This document shows, one piece after another, positions 34,769 to 43,074 of a stretch of 47,263 bases of DNA. The position numbers and the translations under genes are program-made. Numbering within the stretch: the first letter of the stretch is position 1; each line of letters begins with the position of its first letter. Origin of the DNA: Acidobacteriota bacterium. GTDB lineage: Bacteria; Acidobacteriota; JAAYUB01. The stretch is taken from assembly GCA_017996395.1 (NCBI GenBank), contig JAGOHA010000014.1, forward strand, positions 1-47,263. Direction: 5' to 3'. The notes beneath the pieces are model-generated. The model was not told the DNA's origin, made no database searches, and saw nothing but the letters and a program-made list of their open reading frames with translations.

Positions 34769-34781
34769 CCGGATTTTCTCC

Positions 34782-34810
34782 TTGACGACCCTGTGTTCCA
34801 AGCATACAAT
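34782..34810 (+). promoter_or_regulatory. Promoter of tRNA-Pro(GGG)
   Basis: TTGACG (34782-34787), 17 bp, TACAAT (34805-34810). It lies 38 bp before the tRNA. Confidence 0.8.
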
Positions 34811-34848
34811 AACGATCTTTTTGGGCGGATATTTACACGGATCAGCGT

Positions 34849-34925
34849 CGGGACGTAGCGCAGCCTGGTAGCGCACACGCTTGGGGTGCGTGTGGTCGGA
34901 GGTTCAAATCCTCTCGTCCCGACCA
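34849..34925 (+). tRNA. tRNA-Pro (anticodon GGG)
   Basis: A complete cloverleaf of 77 nt with encoded CCA: acceptor CGGGACG/CGTCCCG with the C1-G72 pair characteristic of bacterial tRNA-Pro, D arm GCGC/GCGC, anticodon stem CACGC/GCGTG with loop TTGGGGT, T arm GGAGG with loop TTCAAAT. It reads CCC and CCU. surE starts 32 nt after its CCA. Confidence 0.97.
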
Positions 34926-34957
34926 TTTTTTTTATCCGGTTCCTCCTTCCGGTTCAC

Positions 34958-35707
34958 ATGAGCGGGGCATTCCTGATACTTCTCACCAACGACGACGGCA
35001 TCGGCGCGCCGGGGCTCACCCACCTGGAGCGCGCTCTGGCCCCGCTGGGCCGGGTCGTCACCGTGGCCCCCGCCGGCGAGCGGAGCGCCGCGTCCCACTC
35101 GCTCACCCTCATGTCGCCGCTGCGCATCCACGCCGCCGGCGACGACCGGTACGCCGTGGACGGAACCACCGCCGACTGCATCCTCGTCGCCATGAACAAG
35201 ATTCTCCAGCAACCGCCGCACCTGGTGGTTTCGGGGATCAACGCCGGCAACAACCTCGGCGACGATACCGTGTACTCCGGCACGGTGGCCGGCGCCCGCG
35301 AGGGCTCCATGTACGGCATCCCGTCCGTCGCGTTTTCACTGCGCTACGCCGCGGTGATGGACTTCGCCTTCTGGGCCGGCCGGGCGGCGGCGCTCTGCCG
35401 GCGGCTCCTGGACAGCCCGCTGCCGCCGGGGATTTTCCTGAACGTGAATTTCCCCGATGCCCCGCCGCGCGGCGTCCGCACCACCCGGTTGAGCCGGAAG
35501 TTCGCCCGCTCGTCCATCTACGAGAACGATGATCCGCGCGGCATGAAGTACTACTGGATCGGCGAGGACGAGAGTTCCTGGGACCAGGCGGACGACACCG
35601 ATTTCTGGGCCGTGACCAACGGCTACGTCTCCATCACGCCCCTGCACCGCGACCAGACCTCGTACGACATGATCGAGGCGGTCCGGGAGGCCTATGAGCA
35701 GGACTGA
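34958..35707 (+). CDS. surE: 5'/3'-nucleotidase SurE
   Basis: A metal-dependent phosphatase of 249 residues that dephosphorylates nucleoside monophosphates. The metal site is the N-terminal LLTNDDGIGAPG (Asp12, Asp13), with Ser at GERSAASHS and the SGINAGNNLGDDTVYSGTVAGAREG segment. The start at 34958 gives the normal N-terminus. No good ribosome-binding site is seen, and the gene lies in the wake of tRNA-Pro(GGG). It overlaps pcm, its classical neighbour. Confidence 0.95.
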   Translation: MSGAFLILLTNDDGIGAPGLTHLERALAPLGRVVTVAPAGERSAASHSLTLMSPLRIHAAGDDRYAVDGTTADCILVAMNKILQQPPHLVVSGINAGNNLGDDTVYSGTVAGAREGSMYGIPSVAFSLRYAAVMDFAFWAGRAAALCRRLLDSPLPPGIFLNVNFPDAPPRGVRTTRLSRKFARSSIYENDDPRGMKYYWIGEDESSWDQADDTDFWAVTNGYVSITPLHRDQTSYDMIEAVREAYEQD

Positions 35708-36353
35708 CCGGGCGCTGGCGGAGGCCTGCCACGCGCTGGTCCAGTTCCTCGTTCGGGAAGGCGCCATCCGCAACCCGGCGGTGGCGGACGCGTTCCGGCA
35801 AACCCCACGGCACCGCTTCGTGCCGGCCGATCTTCTCGCTGAGGCCTATGCCAACCGGGCCCTCCCCGTCGACTGCGGGCAGACGATCAGCCAACCGTGG
35901 ATGGTGGCCGTCATGACGGAGCTGCTGGCTCCCGAGCCGGACCACACCATCCTGGAGATCGGCACGGGCACCGGCTACCAGGCCGCGATTCTGGCCCGGC
36001 TCTGCCGCCGCGTGGTGACGGTGGAGCGGATCCCCGAGCTCAGCGAGCAGGCGGCGTGCCGTTTTCGCCAGCTCGGCCTGACCAACATCGTCTGCCGCGT
36101 CGGCGACGGGACCCTCGGCTGGCCGGTGGACGGGCCCTACGACGGCATCGTGGTGACGGCGGGCGCGCCGGGAATTCCCGCGGCCCTGAGCGCGCAGCTG
36201 CGCGACGGCGGCGTCATGGCCATCCCGGTGGGCGACCGGTTCTGCCAGACGCTGCTCGCGGTCCGCCGGGCGGGTGACGCCTTCGTCACCGACGCACACG
36301 GCGACTGCGTCTTCGTCCGCCTCATCGGCCGGGACGGGTGGGCGGCCGAATGA
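35694..36353 (+). CDS. pcm: Protein-L-isoaspartate O-methyltransferase
   Basis: A SAM-dependent repair enzyme of 219 residues that methylates isoaspartyl residues in damaged proteins. The substrate segment around GQTISQPWMVAVMTELL is followed by the SAM loop LEIGTGTGYQAAIL (87-100) and VVTVERIPEL. It overlaps surE by 14 nt; the surE-pcm pair is widespread in bacteria and linked to survival in stationary phase. Confidence 0.95.
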   Translation: MSRTDRALAEACHALVQFLVREGAIRNPAVADAFRQTPRHRFVPADLLAEAYANRALPVDCGQTISQPWMVAVMTELLAPEPDHTILEIGTGTGYQAAILARLCRRVVTVERIPELSEQAACRFRQLGLTNIVCRVGDGTLGWPVDGPYDGIVVTAGAPGIPAALSAQLRDGGVMAIPVGDRFCQTLLAVRRAGDAFVTDAHGDCVFVRLIGRDGWAAE

Positions 36354-36363
36354 TGCGGCCGCC

Positions 36364-36380
36364 GGCGGACGGCGTCCGCC
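36364..36380 (+). terminator. GC hairpin after pcm
   Basis: A perfect 7-bp stem (36364-36370 with 36374-36380, 3-nt loop) lies 10 nt after the pcm stop. The nearest T run (TTTT) is 20 nt later, so termination is only possible, not clear. Confidence 0.35.
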
Positions 36381-36407
36381 GCGGCGGAACGGCCGCCACC
36401 TTTTCGC

Positions 36408-36436
36408 TTGACTCCCCCGGTAAAAGGTGGTTAAAT
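36408..36436 (+). promoter_or_regulatory. Promoter of tRNA-Pro(CGG)
   Basis: TTGACT (36408-36413), 17 bp, TTAAAT (36431-36436). It lies 20 bp before the tRNA. Confidence 0.75.
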
Positions 36437-36456
36437 CCGCATTCGATTTTCTGAGT

Positions 36457-36534
<78 letters not shown>

Positions 36535-36544
36535 TTTTTATTTT

Positions 36545-36814
36545 ATGCCCACTCGTTTCGAGGTCAGCGGACTGGTTCAGGGCGTCGGCTACCGGTACTT
36601 CGTGTACCGGCAGGCAGTCCACCTGGGCCTGCGCGGCTTTGTCCGCAACCAGCCCGACGGATCCGTCGAGGTGGTGGCCGAAGGGACGCCGGATGCCCTG
36701 CGGGAGCTGGAAGACCTGCTGCGGCGTGGCCCCGCCCACGCGCAGGTGACCCGGGTGGTGCGCTGTCCCCTCGAGGCCGTGCCGGTGGGCGCAGATTTCC
36801 GCATCGAGGTGTGA
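36545..36814 (+). CDS. acyP: Acylphosphatase
   Basis: An 89-residue enzyme that hydrolyses acyl phosphates. The phosphate-binding loop and catalytic Arg are in SGLVQGVGYRYFVYRQA, with the catalytic Asn in GFVRNQPDGSVEVVAEG. It is of normal length and starts at the conserved point. The 10 nt between the tRNA CCA and the ATG are only T and A, with no ribosome-binding site, so the message after tRNA processing would be almost leaderless. Confidence 0.93.
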   Translation: MPTRFEVSGLVQGVGYRYFVYRQAVHLGLRGFVRNQPDGSVEVVAEGTPDALRELEDLLRRGPAHAQVTRVVRCPLEAVPVGADFRIEV

Positions 36815-36816
36815 GC

Positions 36817-37338
36817 ATGGAAGCACTCAAGCAGATCGTGCGCGAGATCCCCGATTTTCCCAAGCCGGGCATCCTGTTCTACGACATCACCACGCTGCTG
36901 CGCGACGCGAAGGGCTTCGCCGAGGTCATCGACATCTTCGCCCGTCACTACCGCGACCAGAAGCTGGACGCCGTGGTGGGCGTCGAGGCGCGCGGATTCA
37001 TCTTCGCCGCCGCCGTGGCCAACCGCCTGGGCCTGGGGTTCATCCCCGTGCGGAAACCCGGCAAGCTGCCGTACCGCACGGTGAGCCAGTCGTACCAGCT
37101 CGAGTACGGCACCGACACCCTCGAGATGCACGCCGACGCCGTCCGCCGGGGAGACCGGATCCTGCTCATCGACGACCTGATGGCCACCGGCGGCACCGCC
37201 CGGGCGGTCGCCGAGATGGTTCGGGGGCAGGGGGGGGATGTGGCCGGCATAGGCTTCGTCATCGAGCTCGAATTCCTGAGCGGCCGCAAGTTCCTGCCCG
37301 AATATGAAATCTTTTCTATCCTGAAGTATCAGAAGTAG
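36817..37338 (+). CDS. apt: Adenine phosphoribosyltransferase
   Basis: Purine salvage enzyme of 173 residues converting adenine and PRPP to AMP. The N-terminal segment IPDFPKPGILFYDITTLL and the PRPP loop LLIDDLMATGGTA (116-128) are typical. The ATG lies 2 nt after the acyP stop, with GAGGTG upstream inside acyP. It is the second gene of the tRNA-acyP-apt unit. Confidence 0.96.
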   Translation: MEALKQIVREIPDFPKPGILFYDITTLLRDAKGFAEVIDIFARHYRDQKLDAVVGVEARGFIFAAAVANRLGLGFIPVRKPGKLPYRTVSQSYQLEYGTDTLEMHADAVRRGDRILLIDDLMATGGTARAVAEMVRGQGGDVAGIGFVIELEFLSGRKFLPEYEIFSILKYQK

Positions 37339-37379
37339 ATCGCGACCCGCAGAAATTGCAAGCGGATCAGGTAATTCGG

Positions 37380-37408
37380 TTGACAAAGCCGGCAAATAGT
37401 GCTAAAAG
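37380..37408 (+). promoter_or_regulatory. Promoter of tRNA-Arg(CCU)
   Basis: TTGACA (37380-37385), 17 bp, TAAAAG (37403-37408). The -35 box is perfect. The tRNA starts 31 bp after the -10 box. Confidence 0.7.
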
Positions 37409-37439
37409 CACATTCTTATTTTTCGGGCGGACAGGTTTC

Positions 37440-37513
37440 GCGCCTGTAGCTCAGGAGGATAGAGCACCGGATTCCTAATCCGGGTGTCGGGGGTTCAAAT
37501 CCCTCCAGGCGCA
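37440..37513 (+). tRNA. tRNA-Arg (anticodon CCU)
   Basis: A cloverleaf of 74 nt: acceptor GCGCCTG/CAGGCGC, anticodon stem CCGGA/TCCGG with loop TTCCTAA, T loop TTCAAAT, discriminator A at 37513. It reads the rare codon AGG. CCA is not encoded (the next bases are AAAA), unlike the two tRNA-Pro genes. Confidence 0.95.
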
Positions 37514-37548
37514 AAAATAGGTAATCATCGCAATAAGGTGGTTTGAAC

Positions 37549-38322
37549 GTGGGCAAGCGACTGACACGCAAAGAAATCAAGAAAAAAGACCCCATCACCG
37601 AAGCCCTGCAGAAGTTCTGGGCCCTGTGCCTGGAGAACCGGCGATACCTCGTGATCGGCCTCTCGGTGATTCTGGGCGCGATCATCGTCGTCATGCTGGG
37701 CACGCTCTGGTACAACCGGTCCCAGTCCTCGCGGGCCACGGCCCTGCAGGAGGCGCGGGAGATCTACAACGCCCGGGTGGACACCACCCTCAAGGCGCCG
37801 CAGGACGGCGCCTACCCGAGCGAGACCGCCAAGTACGAGGCGGCGCTGAAGGCCTTCCAGAGCGTCGAACAGAATTACGGCAGCGCCCAGGAAGGCCTGC
37901 TGGCCACCTACTACAAGGGCGTCTGCCAGCGCGAGCTCGGCCGGGCCGCCGATGCGGAAAAGACGTTCCGCGCCGTGCTCCAGGACGCCGACGATCCGTT
38001 CATGGCCCAGGTGGTCAAGCTGGCTCTGGCCGAGACGCTTCGGGTGCAGCGCAAGTACGATGAGGCGCTCCCCCTGCTGAACGAGCTCAGCCAGGCCACC
38101 AACCCGGCCGTCACCAGCGAGAGCGTCGCCTACACCAAGGCGCTCTGCCTGGAGGAGAAGGGCAGCTTCAAGGAAGCCTACGACGTCCTGAAGGCCGCGA
38201 AGGCCGCCCTGGACGAGAAGGGCAAGAGCGGGGACTATGTCAGCCCGTATGAATCCGTCATCAGCAGCCGGATCGATTTCCTGAAGGCCCGCCTGGGTGA
38301 CGCGCGGCCGGCCAACTCCTGA
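37549..38322 (+). CDS. Membrane-anchored TPR-like protein (YfgM type)
   Basis: A 257-residue protein: lysine-rich cytoplasmic N-terminus with KEIKKKDPITEALQKF, one transmembrane helix (about 34-54), then a soluble part of TPR-like helical repeats (KYEAALKAFQSVEQNYGSA, LGRAADAEKTFRAVLQDA, RKYDEALPLLNELSQ, SFKEAYDVLKAAK). This resembles the YfgM/TPR_21 group, which assists the Sec translocon or envelope assembly; the exact role here is unknown. The GTG at 37549 has AAGGTGG 7 nt upstream, better than the TTG at 37543. It lies 35 nt after tRNA-Arg. Confidence 0.8.
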   Translation: MGKRLTRKEIKKKDPITEALQKFWALCLENRRYLVIGLSVILGAIIVVMLGTLWYNRSQSSRATALQEAREIYNARVDTTLKAPQDGAYPSETAKYEAALKAFQSVEQNYGSAQEGLLATYYKGVCQRELGRAADAEKTFRAVLQDADDPFMAQVVKLALAETLRVQRKYDEALPLLNELSQATNPAVTSESVAYTKALCLEEKGSFKEAYDVLKAAKAALDEKGKSGDYVSPYESVISSRIDFLKARLGDARPANS

Positions 38323-38378
38323 CCCCGGACCGCCGAACCTGCTCCGACGGACCGCAAGCCGGACTCGAGAGTAGACTG

Positions 38379-38909
38379 ATGTTTTTGGATATTTCAAAAC
38401 TCGAAGTCGAGACCGTCCGCCACGAATACACGTTCTCACCGGCGGAGGTAGGGTTCGACTACAAGGGTTACGAGCTGGCGGACGCGTTCAGCCTGAACGT
38501 GGAGGTCACGAAGAACAGCCGCCAGGAAGTCCTGATCAAGGGAACGATCGCGGGTCCGATGCGGGTGTTCTGCGACCGCTGCCTGGAGCCGTTTGTGCTG
38601 GCGATCAACCCGTCGTTTCAGATCGCCATGATTCCGGCCCGGACGGCCGGCGCCGAGACCGAGGACGAGATCGAGGCGGATCGACTGGACGAGAACGTCT
38701 ATACCGATCCGCGGATCTCCCTCACGGACCTGATGACCGAGCAGATCATCCTGAACCTGCCGGCCAAGATGCTGTGCCGGCAGGACTGTCAGGGGCTCTG
38801 CGCCCGCTGCGGCGGCGATCTCAACCAGGGCGAGTGCGCATGCACCGCCACCGGATCGGATCCCCGCTGGATGCTGCTGCGGGAAATGCAAAAACGAATG
38901 AAGAAGTAA
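38379..38909 (+). CDS. DUF177 family protein (YceD), cysteine-rich
   Basis: A 176-residue protein of the YceD/DUF177 family, linked in bacteria and plastids to 23S rRNA accumulation and 50S assembly. Cysteines at 65 and 68 (CDRC) and a second cluster at 133, 137, 141 and 144 (LCRQDCQGLCARCGGDLN) probably bind zinc. It directly precedes rpmF, the almost universal arrangement, and starts the lipid biosynthesis operon. Confidence 0.92.
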   Translation: MFLDISKLEVETVRHEYTFSPAEVGFDYKGYELADAFSLNVEVTKNSRQEVLIKGTIAGPMRVFCDRCLEPFVLAINPSFQIAMIPARTAGAETEDEIEADRLDENVYTDPRISLTDLMTEQIILNLPAKMLCRQDCQGLCARCGGDLNQGECACTATGSDPRWMLLREMQKRMKK

Positions 38910-38919
38910 GGAGACTTCG

Positions 38920-39105
38920 ATGGCCCACCCCAAACACCGACATTCCCATTCCCGGACGCACAAGCGGCGGGCTCATGATGCGCTGGAAACCAAGAGCATC
39001 TCCCTCTGCCCGAACTGCCGGGAGGCGAAACTGCCCCACCGGGCGTGCCCGCACTGCGGTTACTACCGGGGCCGCCAGGTGATCGCGGTCAAGAAGGAAG
39101 AATAA
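38920..39105 (+). CDS. rpmF: 50S ribosomal protein L32
   Basis: A 61-residue ribosomal protein. It has the standard start MAHPKHRHSHSR and a zinc ribbon with four cysteines (30, 33, 43, 46), that is the C+ zinc-binding form. AAGGAG precedes the ATG. It lies between the DUF177 gene and plsX as in many bacteria. Confidence 0.97.
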   Translation: MAHPKHRHSHSRTHKRRAHDALETKSISLCPNCREAKLPHRACPHCGYYRGRQVIAVKKEE

Positions 39106-39120
39106 GAGCGCTGGAGCAGT

Positions 39121-40158
39121 ATGGGCGCCGAACCTACGTTCCGGGTGGCCGTGGATGCGATGGGGAGCGACAACCATCCCGGTCCGGAGGTACTCGGAGT
39201 CGTGCAGGCTCTGAAGCAGTACCCCGGCACCCAGGCCATCCTGGTGGGCGACCGCAAGGTGATCGAGCAGCACCTCCAGGAGGTGCCCGCGGCCGGCCTG
39301 CCGCTGGAGATCGTGCATACCGATGAGTGCATCGGCATGAGCGAGCATCCGGTCATGGCCATCCGGAAGAAAAAGAACAACTCGATGCGCCTGGCCATGA
39401 ACCTGATCAAGGAAGGCCGGGCGGACGGCTTCATCACCGCGGGCAACACCGGGGCCGGCATGACCCTGGCCAAGCTTGTGCTCGGCGCCTGCCGCGGCGT
39501 GGACCGGCCGGCGCTGGCCACCGTGGTCCCCTCCATCAAGGGCACGACGATCATCGTGGACGTCGGGGCCAACGTCGATTGCAAGCCCCTGCACCTCGAG
39601 CAGTTCGCCATCATGGGGCACGTCTACGCCAAGATGATCTTTGGGATCGAAAAGCCCCGGGTCGCCCTCCTGTCCATCGGCGAGGAGGAGATCAAGGGCA
39701 ACGACCTGATCAAGGAAGTCCACCAGGCGCTGAAGCACGCGCAGCTCAACTTTGTGGGGAACATCGAGGGGCGGGACGTCTATGTCGGCGACGTGGACGT
39801 CGTGGTGTGCGACGGCTTCGTGGGCAACGTGGCCCTCAAGATCAGCGAGGGGGTCATCGCCGCCATCATGCACCAGCTGAAAAAGGAACTCGCCAGCGGG
39901 CTCCCCACCCAGGTGGGCGCCCTGCTGACCAGGCCCGCCTTCCGCAAGCTGAAGAAGAAGATCGACTATTCCGAGTACGGCGGCGCGCCGCTTTTGGGCG
40001 TGCGCTCGCCCGTCATCATCGGCCACGGCCGTTCCAACGCCAATGCGATCAAGAACGCCATCCGGGTGGTCCGTGAGTTTCATCTCCACCAGCTGTCCAG
40101 CAAGATCGAACAGGAGATCGAACTGTTCATGCAGGAAAACCGCCGACGCGAGGTCTGA
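39121..40158 (+). CDS. plsX: Phosphate acyltransferase PlsX
   Basis: A 345-residue enzyme making acyl-phosphate from acyl-ACP for phospholipid synthesis. The N-terminus VAVDAMGSDNHPGPEVLG is diagnostic, and FITAGNTGAGM, LSIGEEEIKGND and VVVCDGFVGNVALK are conserved. Its acyl-phosphate product feeds PlsY, which is not in this window. It is followed after 2 nt by an acyl-CoA dehydrogenase instead of the usual fabH. Confidence 0.96.
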   Translation: MGAEPTFRVAVDAMGSDNHPGPEVLGVVQALKQYPGTQAILVGDRKVIEQHLQEVPAAGLPLEIVHTDECIGMSEHPVMAIRKKKNNSMRLAMNLIKEGRADGFITAGNTGAGMTLAKLVLGACRGVDRPALATVVPSIKGTTIIVDVGANVDCKPLHLEQFAIMGHVYAKMIFGIEKPRVALLSIGEEEIKGNDLIKEVHQALKHAQLNFVGNIEGRDVYVGDVDVVVCDGFVGNVALKISEGVIAAIMHQLKKELASGLPTQVGALLTRPAFRKLKKKIDYSEYGGAPLLGVRSPVIIGHGRSNANAIKNAIRVVREFHLHQLSSKIEQEIELFMQENRRREV

Positions 40159-40160
40159 TT

Positions 40161-41330
40161 ATGTGGGATATGGCACTGACCGAGGAGCAGAAGGAAATCC
40201 GGGACCTGGCCCGCAGGATCGCCAAGGAACAGATCGAGCCGGTTCGCGCCGAACTGGACGAGAAAGAGGAGTTCCCCTGGGCGATCATGAAGGTGCTGGC
40301 CGAGGCGGGCCTGTTCGGCGTGTACATCCCGGAGGAGTACGGCGGGTTCGGCAAGGGCATCTATGAGCTGTGCCTCGTGACCGAGGAGCTCAGCAAGGTC
40401 TGCGGCGGCGTGGCGGTGAGCTACGCGGCCTGCGGCCTCGGCTCCTACCCCATCATCCTGATGGGGAGCGAGGAACAGAAAAAGAAGTACCTGCCGCAGA
40501 TCGCCAGCGGCGAGAAACTGGCCGCCTTCTGCATCACCGAGAGCGGCGCCGGCTCCGATGCCGGGGGCATCCGCACCGTCGCGCGCAAGGACGGCGACTA
40601 TTACTACCTCACCGGCACCAAGCAGTGGATCACCAACGGATCGGTGGCCGACATCTACACCGTCATCGCCCTGACCGACAAGTCCAAGGGGCCGCGGGGC
40701 GCCTCGGCGTTCATCGTGGAGAAGGACTTCCCGGGCCTGTCGTACGGCAAGAAGGAAAAGAAGCTGGGCATCCGCGCCTCGTCCACCACCGAGGTGGTCC
40801 TCGACGAGTGCCGGGTGCCGAAGGAAAACCTGATCAGCCGCGAGGGAATGGGCTTCATCGTGGCCATGCGCACCTTCGACCACACCCGCCCCGGCGTGGC
40901 GGCCCAGGCGCTGGGCATCGCCGGCGGGGCCTTCGAGTACGCCCTCCAATACGCGCACACCCGCAAGCAGTTCGGCAAGCCCATCAGCTCCTTCCAGGCG
41001 GTCAACCACATGCTGGCCGACATGGCCACGCAGATCGAGGCGTCCCGGGCGCTGATCTACAGCACGGCCCAGATGATCGACGCCGGCAAGGCCAAGAACA
41101 TCTCGAAGCTGTCGGCGATGTGCAAGCTGCTGGCGTCGGACACCGCCATGAAGGTGACCACCGACGCCATTCAGATCCTGGGCGGCTACGGCTACATGAA
41201 GGACTATCCCGTGGAAAAGATGTTCCGCGACGCCAAGATCACCCAGATTTACGAAGGCACCAACCAGATCCAGCGCAACGTCATCGCGTCCGAGCTGATC
41301 AAGGAAGTCGTCTCGGAGCACAAGAAATAA
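40161..41330 (+). CDS. Acyl-CoA dehydrogenase in the fabH position
   Basis: An FAD enzyme of 389 residues, full length for the short/medium-chain acyl-CoA dehydrogenase family, introducing a trans-2 double bond in acyl thioesters. The FAD-binding ITESGAGSDAGG and WITNGSVAD are present, and the catalytic base is E365 in QIYEGTNQIQR, the short-chain type position. RKQFGKPISSFQAVNHMLADM and QILGGYGYMKDYPVEKMFRDAK complete the C-terminal helical domain. It sits 2 nt after plsX and 16 nt before fabD, inside a fatty-acid synthesis operon, with etfBA at the operon's end as likely electron acceptor. The substrate cannot be told from sequence. Confidence 0.95.
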   Translation: MWDMALTEEQKEIRDLARRIAKEQIEPVRAELDEKEEFPWAIMKVLAEAGLFGVYIPEEYGGFGKGIYELCLVTEELSKVCGGVAVSYAACGLGSYPIILMGSEEQKKKYLPQIASGEKLAAFCITESGAGSDAGGIRTVARKDGDYYYLTGTKQWITNGSVADIYTVIALTDKSKGPRGASAFIVEKDFPGLSYGKKEKKLGIRASSTTEVVLDECRVPKENLISREGMGFIVAMRTFDHTRPGVAAQALGIAGGAFEYALQYAHTRKQFGKPISSFQAVNHMLADMATQIEASRALIYSTAQMIDAGKAKNISKLSAMCKLLASDTAMKVTTDAIQILGGYGYMKDYPVEKMFRDAKITQIYEGTNQIQRNVIASELIKEVVSEHKK

Positions 41331-41346
41331 AGGAGTGTCGGACCGC

Positions 41347-42285
41347 ATGAGCAAGATTGCGTTCATCTTCCCCGGCCAGGCGTCCCAGTACTCAGGCATG
41401 GGCCGGGAAATTCATGACAGCCGCCCCGAGGCCGCGGAGGTATTCCGACGCGCCGACGAGGTCCTCGGCTTCCCCCTGTCCGCCATGTGTTTCCAGGGTT
41501 CGGAAGACGAGCTGAAGCTCACCGAGAACACCCAGCCGGCCATCCTGACCGTCAGCGCCGCCGTCCTGCGGGTGCTCCAGCAGCGCGGCTTGAAGCCCGA
41601 CTTCGTCGCCGGGCACAGCCTGGGTGAGTATTCCGCCCTCGTCGCCGCCGGCAGCCTGACGTTCGAGGACGCGGTGCTCGCCGTCCGCAAGCGGGGCCGC
41701 TACATGCAGGAGGCGGTCCCGGTGGGTATCGGCGCGATGGCGGCCTGCATGGGCATGGACCTGGCGACCGTCGAGAGCGTCTGCGCCGCGGTCCGCGAGG
41801 GCCAGGTGCTGGTGCCGGCCAACATCAATTGCCCGGGGCAGATCGTCGTGGCCGGCCACGCCGAGCCCGTCGACCGGGCCATCGCGCACGCCAAGAAGCA
41901 GGGTCTGGGCCGGATGATCCGCCTGCCCGTGAGCGCGCCGTTCCACTGCGAGCTCATGCAACCGGCGCAGGAAAAGATGGCCCAGGATCTCGGCCGGATC
42001 GCGTTCGGCGACCTGGCGGTGCCCCTCGTCACCAACGTGGACGCCCGGTTCATCACCGCGGGCGCGGACGCCCGGGACAGCCTGGTCCGCCAGGTGACCG
42101 GTTCGGTCCGGTGGCAGGCGTCGGTGGAGGGATTGGTTGCCGCGGGCGCCGACGTGTTCGTCGAAGTGGGGCCCAAGACGGTCCTGTCGCAGATGGTGCG
42201 CAAGATCAGCGCGACGGCCCGGACGTTCGCGGTGGAGAAACCCGCCGAAGTCGACGCCGTGCTGGCCGCGCTCAAGACCGCGTGA
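41347..42285 (+). CDS. fabD: Malonyl-CoA--ACP transacylase FabD
   Basis: A 312-residue enzyme loading malonyl units on ACP. The nucleophile Ser91 is in GHSLG (89-93), and the N-terminus FIFPGQASQYSGMG is typical. The catalytic His is in APFHCELM. The ATG at 41347 gives the normal start with AAGGAG 12 nt upstream. A GTG at 41335 would leave no spacing. Confidence 0.97.
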   Translation: MSKIAFIFPGQASQYSGMGREIHDSRPEAAEVFRRADEVLGFPLSAMCFQGSEDELKLTENTQPAILTVSAAVLRVLQQRGLKPDFVAGHSLGEYSALVAAGSLTFEDAVLAVRKRGRYMQEAVPVGIGAMAACMGMDLATVESVCAAVREGQVLVPANINCPGQIVVAGHAEPVDRAIAHAKKQGLGRMIRLPVSAPFHCELMQPAQEKMAQDLGRIAFGDLAVPLVTNVDARFITAGADARDSLVRQVTGSVRWQASVEGLVAAGADVFVEVGPKTVLSQMVRKISATARTFAVEKPAEVDAVLAALKTA

Positions 42286-42292
42286 GGAGGAG

Positions 42293-43030
42293 ATGATGGA
42301 CAAGCCCGTGGCGGTGGTGACCGGCGGAGCCCGCGGCATCGGGGCCGCCATCGCGGACGCCCTGCTCGGGGCCGGTTTCGCGGTGGCCGTCGCCGACATG
42401 GACCTGGCGACCGCCGAGGCGCTGGTGGCGTCCAGGGGATTGCCGGCCGGCGAGTTCCGCGCCTATGCGCTCAACGTGACCGACGAAGGCGGAGTGGCCG
42501 CCGTGTTCAAGCAGTTGCAGGCGGATTTCGGCCGGATCGACGTCCTGGTCAACAACGCCGGCATCAACCAGGACAACCTGATCATGCGGATGAAAATCGA
42601 ACAATGGCAGCGGGTCCTGGATGTCAATCTGACCGGCACCTTCCTGTGCACCCGGGCGGTGATTCCGGTGATGATGCGACAGCGCGCGGGCCGCATCATC
42701 AACATCGCCTCGGTGGTCGGCGAGATGGGCAACGCCGGCCAGGCCAACTACTGCGCGACGAAGGCGGGGCTCATCGGCTTCACCAAGGCGGTGGCGCGCG
42801 AAGTGGCCTCCCGCAACATCACGGTCAACGCGGTGGCGCCGGGTTACATCGACACCGAGATGACCCGGAATCTGCCCGAGGCGGTGAAGCAGGAATTCGG
42901 CCGCAACATCGCACTCGGCCGACCCGGCCAGCCGGAGGATGTCGCCCACGCGGTGACGTTCCTCGCCGGTCCGGGCGCCGCCTACATCACCGGCTTCGTG
43001 CTGGATGTCAACGGCGGCATGTACATGTAA
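42293..43030 (+). CDS. fabG: 3-oxoacyl-ACP reductase FabG
   Basis: An SDR-family NADPH-dependent reductase of 245 residues for the first reduction in fatty acid elongation. The Rossmann motif is TGGARGIG (10-17), NNAG is at 87-90, and the catalytic Ser140, Tyr153 and Lys157 are all present. The C-terminus GFVLDVNGGMYM is typical. The next codon is also ATG and has better spacing to AGGAGG, so the start is uncertain by one codon. Confidence 0.97.
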   Translation: MMDKPVAVVTGGARGIGAAIADALLGAGFAVAVADMDLATAEALVASRGLPAGEFRAYALNVTDEGGVAAVFKQLQADFGRIDVLVNNAGINQDNLIMRMKIEQWQRVLDVNLTGTFLCTRAVIPVMMRQRAGRIINIASVVGEMGNAGQANYCATKAGLIGFTKAVAREVASRNITVNAVAPGYIDTEMTRNLPEAVKQEFGRNIALGRPGQPEDVAHAVTFLAGPGAAYITGFVLDVNGGMYM

Positions 43031-43074
43031 ATCGGAATTAACCGTTATCAACAACTTTTCGAGTGGAGGATATC

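Noticed and set aside
36364..36380. Firm intrinsic terminator after pcm
   Set aside because: The stem is perfect but lacks a T tract directly after it, so it is listed only at low confidence.
40161..41330. Reading the plsX-fabD interval gene as fabH
   Set aside because: The product has FAD-binding motifs and the acyl-CoA dehydrogenase catalytic Glu. It has no Cys-His-Asn condensing triad.
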